Assembly (NCBI GenBank): GCA_018242765.1
Contig: JAFEBH010000002.1
Location: 619,005 to 683,004, forward strand
Source of the DNA: Nitrospira sp.
GTDB lineage: Bacteria > Nitrospirota > Nitrospiria > Nitrospirales > Nitrospiraceae
Length of the DNA: 64,000 nt
Reading direction: 5' to 3'
The notes under the pieces were generated by a model, which did not search any database, was not told the DNA's origin, and worked only from the letters and a program-made list of their open reading frames with translations. Shown here one piece after another: positions 1 to 8,719 of this stretch. Made by a program: the position numbers and the translations under genes. Each line of letters opens with the position of its first letter. Within the stretch, counting starts at the first letter, position 1.

Positions 1-39
1 CTCGAAACCGTTCGCCGACACGCATCACGAGGGGACTTT

Positions 40-429
40 TTACCTCCCTTCGTGGTCGAGTAATTGTTGCACACAGCTCTTCAGGTCCGCAATATGGACC
101 GGCTTGTCAAAGTAGGCGTTCGCACCCGCCTGAAGCACCTGCGCCTTCAATCTCGCATCACCAAAGGCGGTCATGACGATGATCGGACACTTCGGCGCCA
201 CCGTCCGCAGTCGGCCAATGTAATCATCCCCTCCCGCCGGCATCCGCAGGTCGGTGAGAATCGCATCCGGCACGGATTGCAAGACCGCCAGAAACGCTTC
301 ATCGCCGTCCCGTGCTTCGCGAAGGTGATACCCCATTCCGCAAAACTCATCACACAACAAACTACGCATCTCCCGGTCGTCTTCGACAATCAACAGAACA
401 GTACCCGTTCCCTTTGTCACGGTCACCAT
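40..429 (-). CDS. Single-domain response regulator (CheY-like receiver)
   Basis: This 129-residue protein is only a phosphoacceptor receiver domain. The acidic pair E16-D17-D18 follows the first beta strand, the phosphorylatable Asp is D60 in LTDLRMP, the switch Thr lies in the MTAFGD segment, and the conserved Lys is in FDKPV. It has no output domain, so it probably acts by protein-protein contact or as a phosphate sink. It is the last gene of a minus-strand cluster downstream of a histidine kinase and a sigma-54 activator, which suggests a phosphorelay with them. The partner is inferred from position only. Fold assignment is secure. Confidence 0.9.
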   Translation of the reverse strand: MVTVTKGTGTVLLIVEDDREMRSLLCDEFCGMGYHLREARDGDEAFLAVLQSVPDAILTDLRMPAGGDDYIGRLRTVAPKCPIIVMTAFGDARLKAQVLQAGANAYFDKPVHIADLKSCVQQLLDHEGR

Positions 430-705
430 CCTCTCCGGCCCTCATTCGCTGTTGTACAGGGTGTCTGGTTGGATGAAGGGCAAAGCGCATGCCGCTGGAT
501 GGGAAAAGAAGTAGCCTGAATTCCCAGAAATCCAGGCATGCGCATGGGATGGAGAGATTCGATTGGTGAGAAAAACCACAAACAAGAGTCGGGCAACTGT
601 TGCGGGATGCTACAGCCCTCGGTCGTACTGAGCGTGAACGCACTGGGCGCTGCCTTTCAAAAACCCAAGACTTCGCACTCAGAACCCAGCACTTCTAGGG
701 GTTGG

Positions 706-3012
706 CTATTCACTCTTCGGCAGGAGGATCGTAAACGTCGTTCCTGTTCCTTCCTGACTTTCAACAGCGATAGAGCCCTGGTGCTCTTCGATAATTCCCT
801 TGACGACCGTCAGCCCTAACCCCGTCCCTTTGCCGAATTCCTTCGTCGTGAAAAAGGGATCGAAGATCCTCTTGATCGCCTCTCGAGGAATCCCATGGCC
901 CGTATCGGCAATGGTGAGTTTCACCAGCTGTGGTTCAGGAGCAAGGCCGACACGGAGAGTCCCGCCATCCGGCATCGCATGCACGGCATTCATGACGAGG
1001 TTGATCAAGACTTGGCTCATCTGGTCCGCATCGGCCAAGACCATGGGACAAGGATCGGCCAACCGCAACTCCACCCGGATTCGACTTCGTGCAAGACGTT
1101 CGTGAAACATCTCGAGACTGTCTTCAACCACTTGCTTCAGGTCGAGCGCAACGCGTTCCGGAGTTTTGCGCCGTGCGAAGGAGAGCAGCTGGTTCATCAC
1201 CCTCGTAATCCGCTCGACCTGGGTAATGATGGTCTGGAGGCCTTTCTTGATCGGCTCGTCCGTGACGCGATCCATCAGATATTCGGCTCGCCCAAGAATG
1301 ACGTTCATCGGGGTCCCGATTTCGTGGGCCATGCCCGAGGCCACCGTGCCGAGTTCGGCGATGCGCTCGGTTTTTCGTAACTGATCTTGCAGTCGCTTCC
1401 GCTCACTGATATCCCGCAGCATGACCAGGATCGCCGGACCTTCCTCATCCACGAATCGCGCCGTGCTGACTTCTGCATCCACGGATTTTCCACTCAGCGT
1501 GACGATTTTCTCCTCAAGCATGGGCACTTGTGCGCGACCTTCCACCAATTCATGGATCCGTTCTCGAATCGCGGGATGATAATCAGGATGGAACAGGTCC
1601 ATAACCGATTTTCCCAAGATCTCATCGGCCTTCACGGCACCGAACAGTTTGATCGCCTGGTCATTGGCGAAGAGGATGCGCTCGCCTCGAATCACCACAA
1701 TGGCATAGGGCGAAATGGCGATGAGACGCCGGTAGCGTTCTTCACTTTGCCGCAACAAATGCTCCGCTCGCTTCCGTTCCGTAATGTCAGTGACGAACCC
1801 TTCCAGGTAGCTCAGGGTACCGTCCGTGGCATAGATCCCCTCACCCCGTTCCCAGACCGACCTGACTTCCCCTAGTCTGGTGACGATACGGTACGTCGTT
1901 TCATACGGGCGATGTTGCGCCACCGCTGCCTGAATCTCTTGCCACACTCGCTCACGATCTCCCGGATGGGTATTGTCTCCATACGAGATGGATCGTCGGA
2001 CAAGATATTCCTGGGCGGTGTACCCGGTTAAGTCTGTGACCCCTTCGCTGAGGTAATCGTATGTCCAGTCTCGGTCATTTCGGCAACGATAGACAAAGCC
2101 CGGAAGATTGCCGATCAGAGTGGAGAGTTGACGCTGGCTTTCCTGGTGAGCTTCTTCGCTCCGCTTCCGGTCGGTGATGTCTCGGAGAATGACGGTATAG
2201 TATTTCTGATGCTCTACGGCGATATACGAGATGGCCGCTTCGATCGGAAACTCATCTCCATTTGAGCGAACCCCCATCACGGTCCCCAGTTTTCCCATCT
2301 TGCGGCTCGTCGTGCCGGATTGGCCGAACTCACGCATATGGTGGCGGTGATCCTCGCGATACCGGGCGGGCAAGAATCGAGCGAGCGGCTGCCCGATCGC
2401 TGCTTGAGTAGAGCAGCCGAACATCTGCTCGGCGGCTCGGTTGAACAACACGACGTTCTGATCTTCATCCACGGTGACGATCGCATCCATCGCGGACTCG
2501 ATGATGCCTTCCAGCCTCAGTTGACTGACCAGGAGTTGCTCTTCCGCTTCTTTGCGACCGACGACGGCACGCACGGTCTCCCGATCTGCGTAGGAGCGTG
2601 CCTCTTGCGCCTCCATCATCAATCCCTCGGCATGGGCTCGCTCGGCACGTTCCGACATCAGCTCTTGTTCCACCTGTGCTGATTCATGTTGCAGCCGCCT
2701 GAAGCGAATCAATCCCAGGGCTAAGATCCACAGAACAGAGGTTCCCAACATACGATTGAGCACGCCATACAAAATAGCGCTACCCTGAGGTTTAAGAAAC
2801 AACCCGAGCCAGAGGAGGCCGGTGGCAAGGCCACAAAAGTAGAAAGGTTCTTGCTCCTTCGACCTGAACACCGTGAGCAGCAGGGGAACGACGTAGAGAA
2901 TCGATACGGCAATTCCCACTGGGGTCAGCAGGTCGACCACAAAGATGCCAATCGTGAGGAGTGGGATCGCCCAATGCACAACCCCCATGGCAAGACGGTC
3001 GACATCCTTCAT
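706..3012 (-). CDS. Membrane-bound PAS-domain sensor histidine kinase
   Basis: A 768-residue hybrid-free histidine kinase. The first ~105 residues hold about four hydrophobic helices, followed by a charged, coiled-coil-like linker to ~165. Three PAS/PAC units follow (about 168-285, 295-410 and 420-540), each ending in a DITERKR-type PAC tail. HisKA carries the phosphoacceptor His563 in HEIGTPMN. The ATPase domain has the N box (NLVMNAVHAMP), G1 (DTGHGI) and G2 (GKGTGLGL). There is no periplasmic loop of note, so the signal is probably cytoplasmic or membrane (redox, oxygen or small ligand through PAS). It lies directly downstream of the sigma-54 activator gene on the same strand, its likely cognate regulator. 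The ligand is unknown. Confidence 0.92.
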   Translation of the reverse strand: MKDVDRLAMGVVHWAIPLLTIGIFVVDLLTPVGIAVSILYVVPLLLTVFRSKEQEPFYFCGLATGLLWLGLFLKPQGSAILYGVLNRMLGTSVLWILALGLIRFRRLQHESAQVEQELMSERAERAHAEGLMMEAQEARSYADRETVRAVVGRKEAEEQLLVSQLRLEGIIESAMDAIVTVDEDQNVVLFNRAAEQMFGCSTQAAIGQPLARFLPARYREDHRHHMREFGQSGTTSRKMGKLGTVMGVRSNGDEFPIEAAISYIAVEHQKYYTVILRDITDRKRSEEAHQESQRQLSTLIGNLPGFVYRCRNDRDWTYDYLSEGVTDLTGYTAQEYLVRRSISYGDNTHPGDRERVWQEIQAAVAQHRPYETTYRIVTRLGEVRSVWERGEGIYATDGTLSYLEGFVTDITERKRAEHLLRQSEERYRRLIAISPYAIVVIRGERILFANDQAIKLFGAVKADEILGKSVMDLFHPDYHPAIRERIHELVEGRAQVPMLEEKIVTLSGKSVDAEVSTARFVDEEGPAILVMLRDISERKRLQDQLRKTERIAELGTVASGMAHEIGTPMNVILGRAEYLMDRVTDEPIKKGLQTIITQVERITRVMNQLLSFARRKTPERVALDLKQVVEDSLEMFHERLARSRIRVELRLADPCPMVLADADQMSQVLINLVMNAVHAMPDGGTLRVGLAPEPQLVKLTIADTGHGIPREAIKRIFDPFFTTKEFGKGTGLGLTVVKGIIEEHQGSIAVESQEGTGTTFTILLPKSE

Positions 3013-3080
3013 GTGATCGATCCCGGCCTGAAGCGGGACTGTCCGGTCGCAGTCCCACTGCGATGATCCGACAGCGGTCG

Positions 3081-4460
3081 TTATTCCTCTGGGTGAGGCC
3101 TGCCTTCGATTTCGGCGAGTTTACGATACAAGGTCTTTCGGTCGATTCCAAGGGCGTGGGCGGCCTGATATTTGTTGCCGCCGGTCTTTTCGAGGACCTT
3201 CTTGATGTACTCTTTCTCGAGCTCGTGTAAGGGCAAGGTTTGTTCGGCTGCTTCGTCCAACACACGCCGATCTCCTCGCGCCCCCTGTACCGCCGGAGGC
3301 AGATCGTCCGGTGAAATCTTCTCGTTACGACTCAGCGTCACGGCCCGTTCGATGACGTTCTCGAGTTCCCGCACATTGCCGGGCCAGGCATAGTCCATCA
3401 ACATGGCCAGGGCCGCCTCGCTCACACCCTTCACTTCTTTCCCGCGCGCATTGCCGCATTTTTTGAGGAAGGCATCCACCAGCAGCGGGATATCCTCACG
3501 CCGTTCTCGAAGCGGCGGCAACTTCAGCTCGATGACATTGAGCCGATAGTAGAGGTCCTCGCGAAATCGCTTGTATTTGACTTCCTCATTCAGATTCAGG
3601 TTCGTGGCCGCGATGATCCGGACATCCACCGAGATCGGCTTCGTCGCACCCACCCGCCTGATTTCCTTCTCCTGAATCGCACGGAGAATCTTGGCCTGGA
3701 GCATCAGCGGCAATTCGCTGATCTCGTCGAGAAACAACGTGCCCTTCTGCGCTTCTTCAAACAAGCCTCGCTTGTCGAGCTTGGCGTCGGTAAAGGCTCC
3801 GCGCATGTGGCCGAAGAGCTCGCTCTCCAACAGTTGTTCCGGGATGGCCGCGCAATTGACTGGGATAAACGGGGCATCTTTTCGGTCGCTATTGAAGTGA
3901 ATGGCCTTCGCCACCAATTCCTTGCCGGTTCCACTCTCTCCGGTAATCAGAACATTGGTCGGACTATCCGCGACCCGTCGAATGAGATCGAAGACCCCTT
4001 GGATTGCCTTGCTCTTTCCCAGGATCTGATGAAAGCTATATTCTTTGTGCACTTCTTTTCGAAGTCGACTCACCTCTCGTCGCAACGAGGCTTCACGAAC
4101 GACCCGCTCGATCACGCGAATCAGGTCATCCTTCTTCACGGGCTTCGTGAGGTAATCGCTTGCTCCGTGTTTCATCGCTTCGACCGCCGTTTCCACCGAT
4201 CCGAATGCCGTCATGAGGATGACGTTGATGTCGGGATATCTGCGCTTGATTTCAGTCAATAACTCGATCCCTTCCATCCCTTTCATGCGGAGATCGGTCA
4301 GGACAACGGCATAGTCTTCCTCGCTCAATCGTTTCAGAGCCTCTTCTCCGCTCCCAGCCATCGTCACTTGATGACCACGGTCTTTCAGCATGTCATAGGC
4401 CAGTTCCCGCATATCCGCGTCATCATCCACGACGAGGATCGCACCCCAATCTTCAGTCAT
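3081..4460 (-). CDS. Sigma-54-dependent response regulator (NtrC family)
   Basis: About 459 residues: receiver (phospho-Asp about D56 in LTDLRMKG), AAA+ sigma-54 interaction domain with Walker A GESGTGKE, and a C-terminal Fis-type HTH ending in ALGIDRKTLYRKL. I chose the ATG at 4460 because GGAG sits 6 nt upstream; an in-frame TTG at 4472 overlaps that ribosome binding site. The sigma-54 contact loop reads GAFTDA instead of the usual GAFTGA. The kinase gene follows about 70 bp downstream on the same strand, so the two are probably cotranscribed as a two-component system that activates sigma-54 promoters. Targets cannot be read from the sequence. Confidence 0.93.
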   Translation of the reverse strand: MTEDWGAILVVDDDADMRELAYDMLKDRGHQVTMAGSGEEALKRLSEEDYAVVLTDLRMKGMEGIELLTEIKRRYPDINVILMTAFGSVETAVEAMKHGASDYLTKPVKKDDLIRVIERVVREASLRREVSRLRKEVHKEYSFHQILGKSKAIQGVFDLIRRVADSPTNVLITGESGTGKELVAKAIHFNSDRKDAPFIPVNCAAIPEQLLESELFGHMRGAFTDAKLDKRGLFEEAQKGTLFLDEISELPLMLQAKILRAIQEKEIRRVGATKPISVDVRIIAATNLNLNEEVKYKRFREDLYYRLNVIELKLPPLRERREDIPLLVDAFLKKCGNARGKEVKGVSEAALAMLMDYAWPGNVRELENVIERAVTLSRNEKISPDDLPPAVQGARGDRRVLDEAAEQTLPLHELEKEYIKKVLEKTGGNKYQAAHALGIDRKTLYRKLAEIEGRPHPEE

Positions 4461-4610
4461 GCCATGCTCCAAGGGATATTATTTAGGTGAGCAGAACCCC
4501 ACCTGCCCCCTATTGCGACAGAGATTTACCAGCTTGTGGGGTATTATGCGCCATTTTTCATGGCATTATCACTTTGAGCCACTAATAGTGCAAGGGCAGG
4601 ACCAGCGGGA

Positions 4611-5408
4611 TTAATGACCCCTGAACGTCTCGTCGTTCTGAACCGGTGTAAAAGACACATCGGTTGCGGCAACTGCTTTGACCCGTGGCTCCTTCCCCTC
4701 ATACCTGCTCGGAAAGACATACCACCGCGCCTCAGCCGTAAACAGAAGCTTGTAGGTGGTCACATCATCGCGAAGATAGACGTTCAGGAGAGACGATGTG
4801 TCTTGCTGATCGAGCCGTGCCCAGTTTGCGCCAAGTTTGGCGGGAACCACATACAAAGCGACGGCAATCACAACGAGCGAGAGATAGGCCATCGACAGAT
4901 CGATGCTCCGATCTCCCTTACTGAATCGGACCACGAGGAGTTCAAGTGCTGATGCCAATAAAAAGAGAAGAAGCGGGATCGCGATGAGCAAGAGGCCGAT
5001 CGCAGCGGGTATGAAATCGAGTGAGCTGAGCAGAATACCGATCACGAGAAATCCAACCAACAGCAACGGGCCATGCCGGACCGCCGCGACCGAGATCCTG
5101 AACCGTGTGGTCGTGGTCACATTGCCGTGCCCTTCGATCAGCGTAAGGTTCGTTGTGGCCACATACCCGAAGAAGAGAATGAGCAGCAGCGGGATCCAAC
5201 TTTGACTGAAATAGATTGCGATCGGAACCTCTTCCAGAACCCACGAGGCTCCAAATGCGGAAAAGTACGATCTGGTGTACACCGATCCGGCTAGATAGGC
5301 CACACCGGTCAGAATGAACAAGGCGATGAATACCTTTGGGCCCTGCTCGATCAGGCGGCGCGCGTTGGCACGAGCTTCCTCGATTTTCTTGTTGTCACTG
5401 GACGGCAT
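4611..5408 (-). CDS. Hypothetical multi-pass membrane protein
   Basis: A 265-residue protein with about four to five strongly hydrophobic segments (near residues 28-48, 65-85, 108-130, 132-155 and 172-190) and a soluble C-terminal tail of ~70 residues. The N-terminal ~25 residues are highly charged and likely cytoplasmic. I recognise no catalytic motif or family. It is separated from the sigma-54 regulator by ~150 bp, with no sign of cotranscription. Start is the ATG in MPSSDNK. It is a real gene by its continuous hydrophobic pattern and codon use, but its function is unknown. Confidence 0.7.
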   Translation of the reverse strand: MPSSDNKKIEEARANARRLIEQGPKVFIALFILTGVAYLAGSVYTRSYFSAFGASWVLEEVPIAIYFSQSWIPLLLILFFGYVATTNLTLIEGHGNVTTTTRFRISVAAVRHGPLLLVGFLVIGILLSSLDFIPAAIGLLLIAIPLLLFLLASALELLVVRFSKGDRSIDLSMAYLSLVVIAVALYVVPAKLGANWARLDQQDTSSLLNVYLRDDVTTYKLLFTAEARWYVFPSRYEGKEPRVKAVAATDVSFTPVQNDETFRGH

Positions 5409-5547
5409 GGCTCACGATGTAGAACGGTTAAACGGCTGCGAGCCTTTTAGATGATGTATTCTAGAAGCGATTCAGTGGGTGGTTCAATGCAGAATGTATT
5501 GGAATAGGGTCAGCGACAAACCTGCCTAAGGTTGCTTCACACTAAAC

Positions 5548-5572
5548 TGGCGAGCCGGCTGGGGCTCGAGTC
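5548..5572 (-). repeat. Degenerate copy of the tRNA-Lys 3' end (possible old attachment remnant)
   Basis: This 25-bp stretch matches about 21 of 25 positions of the 3' end of the tRNA-Lys gene at 17114 onward (shared core GAGCCGGCTGGG-CTCGA). It lies in otherwise empty DNA 1.35 kb outside the left end of the integrated element. It may be the scar of an earlier integration at the same tRNA or a chance match to GC-rich tRNA sequence. There is no intact tRNA fold here. Confidence 0.3.
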
Positions 5573-5675
5573 ACCCGGCCGCTTGACCACTGCGTACTTG
5601 CCAGACACGGCCCTATCGCGATCCGCGTGTGGCGGCGTAAGGAAAGGCTACGGTCGACTCTAGGATGATGCGTAA

Positions 5676-6308
5676 TCACTTGTGATGAGAAGTTTCTGTC
5701 CGAGTCATGAGTTGGACCGTCTTGCTGGCAAACCAGGCTCTCCAGTCCAGTTTTGCGAAGAGAACCACCAGTGCCAGCATGAGGACTTGCGTCACGACAA
5801 AATACCCCCCGAGGTAGGCAAAGACCGATCCCTCATCGACCACAACCTTCTGCGCCACCTCCATTGCCATGACCACCCAAACACTATAGGTCAGAAACCG
5901 GCCGATGAAGGAGGCAGCCGCCACCGGGGCCAGAGGCAAGGACGTGAGCCCATAGGCGATAAAGAGTGAGGTCGAAGGCAAGGGGCTGCAGGTATACGCA
6001 AGAACGGCCCCAAAGGTCATCGCACGGTGCTTTTCCAGACGGGCTTTCACCAGATCCACATTCTCTTTGGTCCGCGCGCTCAACCAGCGTTGCCTGACGA
6101 GAAGAAACGCCATTTTCGCAAGGACCAGTCTGCCGGCAGTAGCTGCAGTGGCCGCCACGAGCGCAGTGAGCCAGGGATTCCCACCGGGGCTGGACAAGGT
6201 CATCGCGGACACCACCATCCACGTCGGTGGTGCGAACGCGGGCAGACAATTGAGCACAAAGACGATCGCAAAGAGAGACAGGGTGGTCATCATTCCATGA
6301 TAGCGCAA
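5676..6308 (-). CDS. Small membrane protein, VTT/SNARE-associated-like
   Basis: A 210-residue integral membrane protein with about five hydrophobic segments. The pattern of a small-residue-rich helix (TALVAATAATAGRLVLAKM) followed by SPLPSTSLFIAYGL resembles the VTT/DedA-like superfamily, where a proline- and glycine-containing re-entrant loop is typical. The start could also be the ATG two to five codons in (MMTT). It stands alone between two gene-poor stretches on the left shoulder of the integrated element. Transport or lipid-scrambling roles are known for the superfamily; nothing here fixes the substrate. Confidence 0.6.
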   Translation of the reverse strand: MRYHGMMTTLSLFAIVFVLNCLPAFAPPTWMVVSAMTLSSPGGNPWLTALVAATAATAGRLVLAKMAFLLVRQRWLSARTKENVDLVKARLEKHRAMTFGAVLAYTCSPLPSTSLFIAYGLTSLPLAPVAAASFIGRFLTYSVWVVMAMEVAQKVVVDEGSVFAYLGGYFVVTQVLMLALVVLFAKLDWRAWFASKTVQLMTRTETSHHK

Positions 6309-6903
6309 GAGCGTCGGGTATCGGCTCCATTATGCATTGAAGCGAATGCCCCACCAATCAGGCGAGCCTGAAGCTTCCATCGACTTCACAGCTTGATATG
6401 GATTGCTACATCCGCAATCGGTAGATTGTATCGCGTGAGATAATTTATAGACAGTCTGTATCAAGAATGGCGATGTTATTCGGAGGCTCGGAGTCCGGGT
6501 CCCACGTTCCATGTGAGTCCTCAGATCGTAGGCCAGAGAGCTCGGGAGCCTGCAGGCGCTCAAGATGCGCAACGACCAGCCGGTTAAGTGACTTCCTCAT
6601 AAAAGCGGCACAGCGCTACAAGGCATGAGCGGTGATCTAATTCCCCGACTCAAAGACAACATTCATGAGCGCCTCCGAGTCGTTGAGACCGAACGAGGTA
6701 CAGTTGCAGAAAGCACCGGTCTGATCCTTGAATGGTCTAGAGAAGGTCGCTGCGGAAACGGTCCGTTCTGGCTGGTGTGCTGCCAGATCGTCACCTTGAT
6801 GATTCCACATCGCGTAACATCGTTGCTGGCCCGCCCTGATCACGGAGGAAAGAGGGGAGGCAGAGGCTGGAGTCGGCGGGACTCGAACAACGGAAATGGT
6901 GGG
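6309..6903. other. Gene-poor shoulder outside the element
   Basis: I see no convincing gene in these ~595 bp. The open frames present (for example 6625-6969 on the plus strand) have no recognisable domain and run into the tRNA-derived repeat. The stretch contains the upstream region of the VTT-like gene and, at 6868-6888, a 21-bp piece resembling the 3' end of another tRNA (T-loop TTCGAGTC on the minus strand). It looks like degraded integration-site DNA. Confidence 0.5.
6868..6888 (-). repeat. Second tRNA 3'-end-like fragment
   Basis: On the minus strand this reads as a T-loop (TTCGAGTC), a C-rich T-stem half and an acceptor-like GACTCC, without the matching 5' strands. It differs from the tRNA-Lys repeat that starts 16 bp further on. 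It may be a remnant of another tRNA-targeted integration. No full tRNA can be folded. Confidence 0.35.
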
Positions 6904-6949
6904 GTGGTGAGCCGGCTGGGACTCGAACCCAGGGCCCTCGCCTTAAAAG
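6904..6949 (-). repeat. Left attachment site: 46-bp tRNA-Lys 3'-end duplication
   Basis: These 46 bp are identical to 17113-17158, the 3' part of the intact tRNA-Lys gene including T-arm, acceptor strand and CCA. After 6949 the sequence diverges at once from the tRNA, so this copy is a fragment. Together the two copies mark the ends of an integrated element of about 10.2 kb whose tyrosine integrase lies against the other copy, the usual result of site-specific recombination into a tRNA 3' end. Confidence 0.92.
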
Positions 6950-7478
6950 ATCGAAAGAACGGTTTTTGACAAGTGCTCGCTATTGCAACGGTTTCCCCAA
7001 TTTAATTGTGATATCGGTAACTTAGGCCTTTCCGTTGGTTCCACTGTATTCCATCCTTTCTGTCTGTTTCAACAGAGTTTTGACACAAATTTGTCACACC
7101 TAGTCCGTACATCAATCGAATCAGGCAGTCATGTCTCCGATGAAAATACAGTACCTGAGCCATCCTCATCAGAAGACAACGCAGCCCACAAGAAACAAAA
7201 GTAGCCCCCTCGACTCGGCATTTGAGAAATGCATCAACATGATCATTCCTCAGATCGCCCGGTGAGTAGCAATTGCCTCCCTCATCCCTCAGGAGATCCC
7301 ACGCCAAGCCTGTTCTGTTTACATGCTATCGGGTTTACGGTCAGGCCAGTGCTGCCAAAATCCCTAAATGCCCGCACAGAGGGAACCCCGTGTCCCTGTA
7401 CCCATGCGGGTTGCCATACCAGTGCTATGAGAACACGGTCGGGGCATGTCGCCTAGCGACGGCACCTCCCGTGCGTCC
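6950..7478. other. Element left-end DNA without a clear gene
   Basis: These ~530 bp between the left attachment repeat and chlorite dismutase contain no recognisable coding region; the short open frames match no family I know. The notable content is the 19-bp motif at 7080-7098 that recurs at the opposite end of the element. The rest may be integrase arm DNA and the trailer of the chlorite dismutase transcript. Confidence 0.5.
7080..7098 (+). repeat. 19-bp motif shared by both ends of the element (left copy)
   Basis: TTGACACAAATTTGTCACA occurs here, 130 bp inside the left attachment repeat, and again identically and in the same orientation at 17049-17067, 45 bp inside the right one. Its centre ACAAATTTGT is a perfect palindrome. 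In a circularised element the two copies would flank the recombination core, as arm-type integrase or excisionase sites do. That role is inferred. Confidence 0.6.
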
Positions 7479-8264
7479 TTACCGTGAAAAGACTTCGAGG
7501 ATTTCATCCAGGGAGCGGATCGTCCCCAACAACAACGGATCACCAAACCGCTTATTATGGCGATTCTCCTTCACCTTCAATAAGCCGATCACCAGATTGT
7601 TGAAGTCGTCCAGTTTTGCCGTCTCAAAATAGGTGATGAAGTCCAGGTCATCCAGCCCGCTGGAATGATACAGCTTGCGCTTGACGGTTTTGAGATATGC
7701 CACTGTCGCATCCGTATGCTCCTTCATCAAAGCGGCACGCGGATCGTGCGGCATCATCCACCATTCAGCATCTTTGCGGATAGGAACCACCAGGACATAC
7801 GGACTGCTCGGAGGTGGAGGAGTCTTCAGTTCAGTCTTCAACTCTTCAGGAAAACTCGGGACATAATTTAACGCCTTTGTAATCCCGTTGAACGTGTCGG
7901 TGTTCTTCAACGCTTTCCCGAACGTCGTGCCCATGAAGTCGATCAGAACATTCTGGTTGTGACTCATTTCCTTGGAGTGAATCCTCAGGAAAAAGTCAGC
8001 TTTCTCAGATAATCCTCGCAGCAAGTACGTATCGATGGTCATTTGCTCTGAATACTTCTGGAACACACTTTTTGCCTCCGCCACGGCTTTCGTCCGGGCA
8101 TCGCGATCCAGTTTCCACCACTCGTCCCCAACCTTGAAGACGGCGAAGGTGGCATAGATCCCGGGTTCCTTCAATAACTTCTCCCGATCCGCTTCAGCAC
8201 CAGCTATTTGCGCACAAAGCATGAAAGTCAAAACCATCACGGCGAGGATAGATCGCTGTCGCAT
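7479..8264 (-). CDS. cld: Chlorite dismutase (periplasmic, heme-dependent)
   Basis: Chlorite dismutase converts chlorite to chloride and O2 at a heme b. The 261-residue precursor starts with a Sec signal peptide (about residues 1-23, ending near AGAEA), so the enzyme is periplasmic. Counting from the ATG at 8264 (AAGGAG 5 nt upstream; the preceding GTG is too close), the family residues are all present: proximal heme ligand His183, distal Arg196, Trp168, Trp169, Lys164 and Glu233. These match H160, R173, W145, W146, K141 and E210 of the crystallised Nitrospira defluvii enzyme with one constant offset. This is the long, pentameric lineage. It lies 48 bp downstream of a quinol-monooxygenase-like gene on the same strand, inside the mobilizable element. 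Confidence 0.95.
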   Translation of the reverse strand: MRQRSILAVMVLTFMLCAQIAGAEADREKLLKEPGIYATFAVFKVGDEWWKLDRDARTKAVAEAKSVFQKYSEQMTIDTYLLRGLSEKADFFLRIHSKEMSHNQNVLIDFMGTTFGKALKNTDTFNGITKALNYVPSFPEELKTELKTPPPPSSPYVLVVPIRKDAEWWMMPHDPRAALMKEHTDATVAYLKTVKRKLYHSSGLDDLDFITYFETAKLDDFNNLVIGLLKVKENRHNKRFGDPLLLGTIRSLDEILEVFSR

Positions 8265-8312
8265 CACTTCTCCTTAGGCATAAGGTTGTCCCATTGTCGG
8301 AACCGGTCCCGC

Positions 8313-8624
8313 TTAGTGTGAAATTTTCGCGGCGAGCACATCGACTTGTTCGATTTGTGGGGGTTTAGCCAACAGATCAGGAGCTTTCGCCATCAGGGCG
8401 GCCGCAATCTGCCCAGCCAGGTGCGCTTTACGCCCCGCCTCGTCAGCAAAGGCATCGAAGATGCCAAATGTGGTTGGCCCTAACTTTAGGGCAAACCAAA
8501 TCGGTGTGGCGGCTTCCTGATTTGCCAAGGCAAGGCCACCTTCGAGAAAGCGAGCCACCTCCGCTTCCTTGCCTGGCTTGGCCTCCAACCGCACTAGCAA
8601 TGCCACTCGTACCATGTTTTCCAT
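8313..8624 (-). CDS. Putative quinol monooxygenase (ABM/YgiN family)
   Basis: A 103-residue protein with the antibiotic-biosynthesis-monooxygenase fold. Seen: the opening VRVALLVRLEAKPGKEAEVARFL strand-helix unit, a central WFALKLGPTTFGIFDAFADEAGRKAHL segment, and a C-terminal strand. These proteins are small ferredoxin-like dimers; some oxidise quinols, others are uncharacterised. It is the first gene of a likely two-gene operon with chlorite dismutase (48-bp gap) and faces the GlxA-type regulator across a 95-bp divergent promoter region. Chlorite dismutase belongs to the same dimeric alpha+beta barrel superfamily. The exact substrate is unknown. Confidence 0.8.
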   Translation of the reverse strand: MENMVRVALLVRLEAKPGKEAEVARFLEGGLALANQEAATPIWFALKLGPTTFGIFDAFADEAGRKAHLAGQIAAALMAKAPDLLAKPPQIEQVDVLAAKISH

Positions 8625-8684
8625 CCTTTCAGAAATTAACTAATTGCTATGCGCATCCTAGCGTGTGAGTTAAGGATTGGTCTA

Positions 8685-8700
8685 TTGGCAATAATGCCAA
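8685..8700. promoter_or_regulatory. Palindromic operator candidate in divergent promoter
   Basis: TTGGCA-ATAA-TGCCAA is a perfect 6-bp inverted repeat 19 bp before the ATG of the GlxA-type regulator, in the only intergenic space between it and the divergent monooxygenase/cld genes. The position fits autoregulation and control of the divergent operon. Binding is inferred, not shown. Confidence 0.5.
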
Positions 8701-8719
8701 TTATGCTACAGTTCTCGCC

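Noticed and set aside
1..39. Partial gene at the left window edge
   Set aside because: Only 39 bases lie beyond the receiver-protein stop and no coding signal can be judged.
6625..6969. Plus-strand frame running into the left attachment repeat
   Set aside because: It reads across the tRNA fragment, has no recognisable domain and no ribosome binding site.
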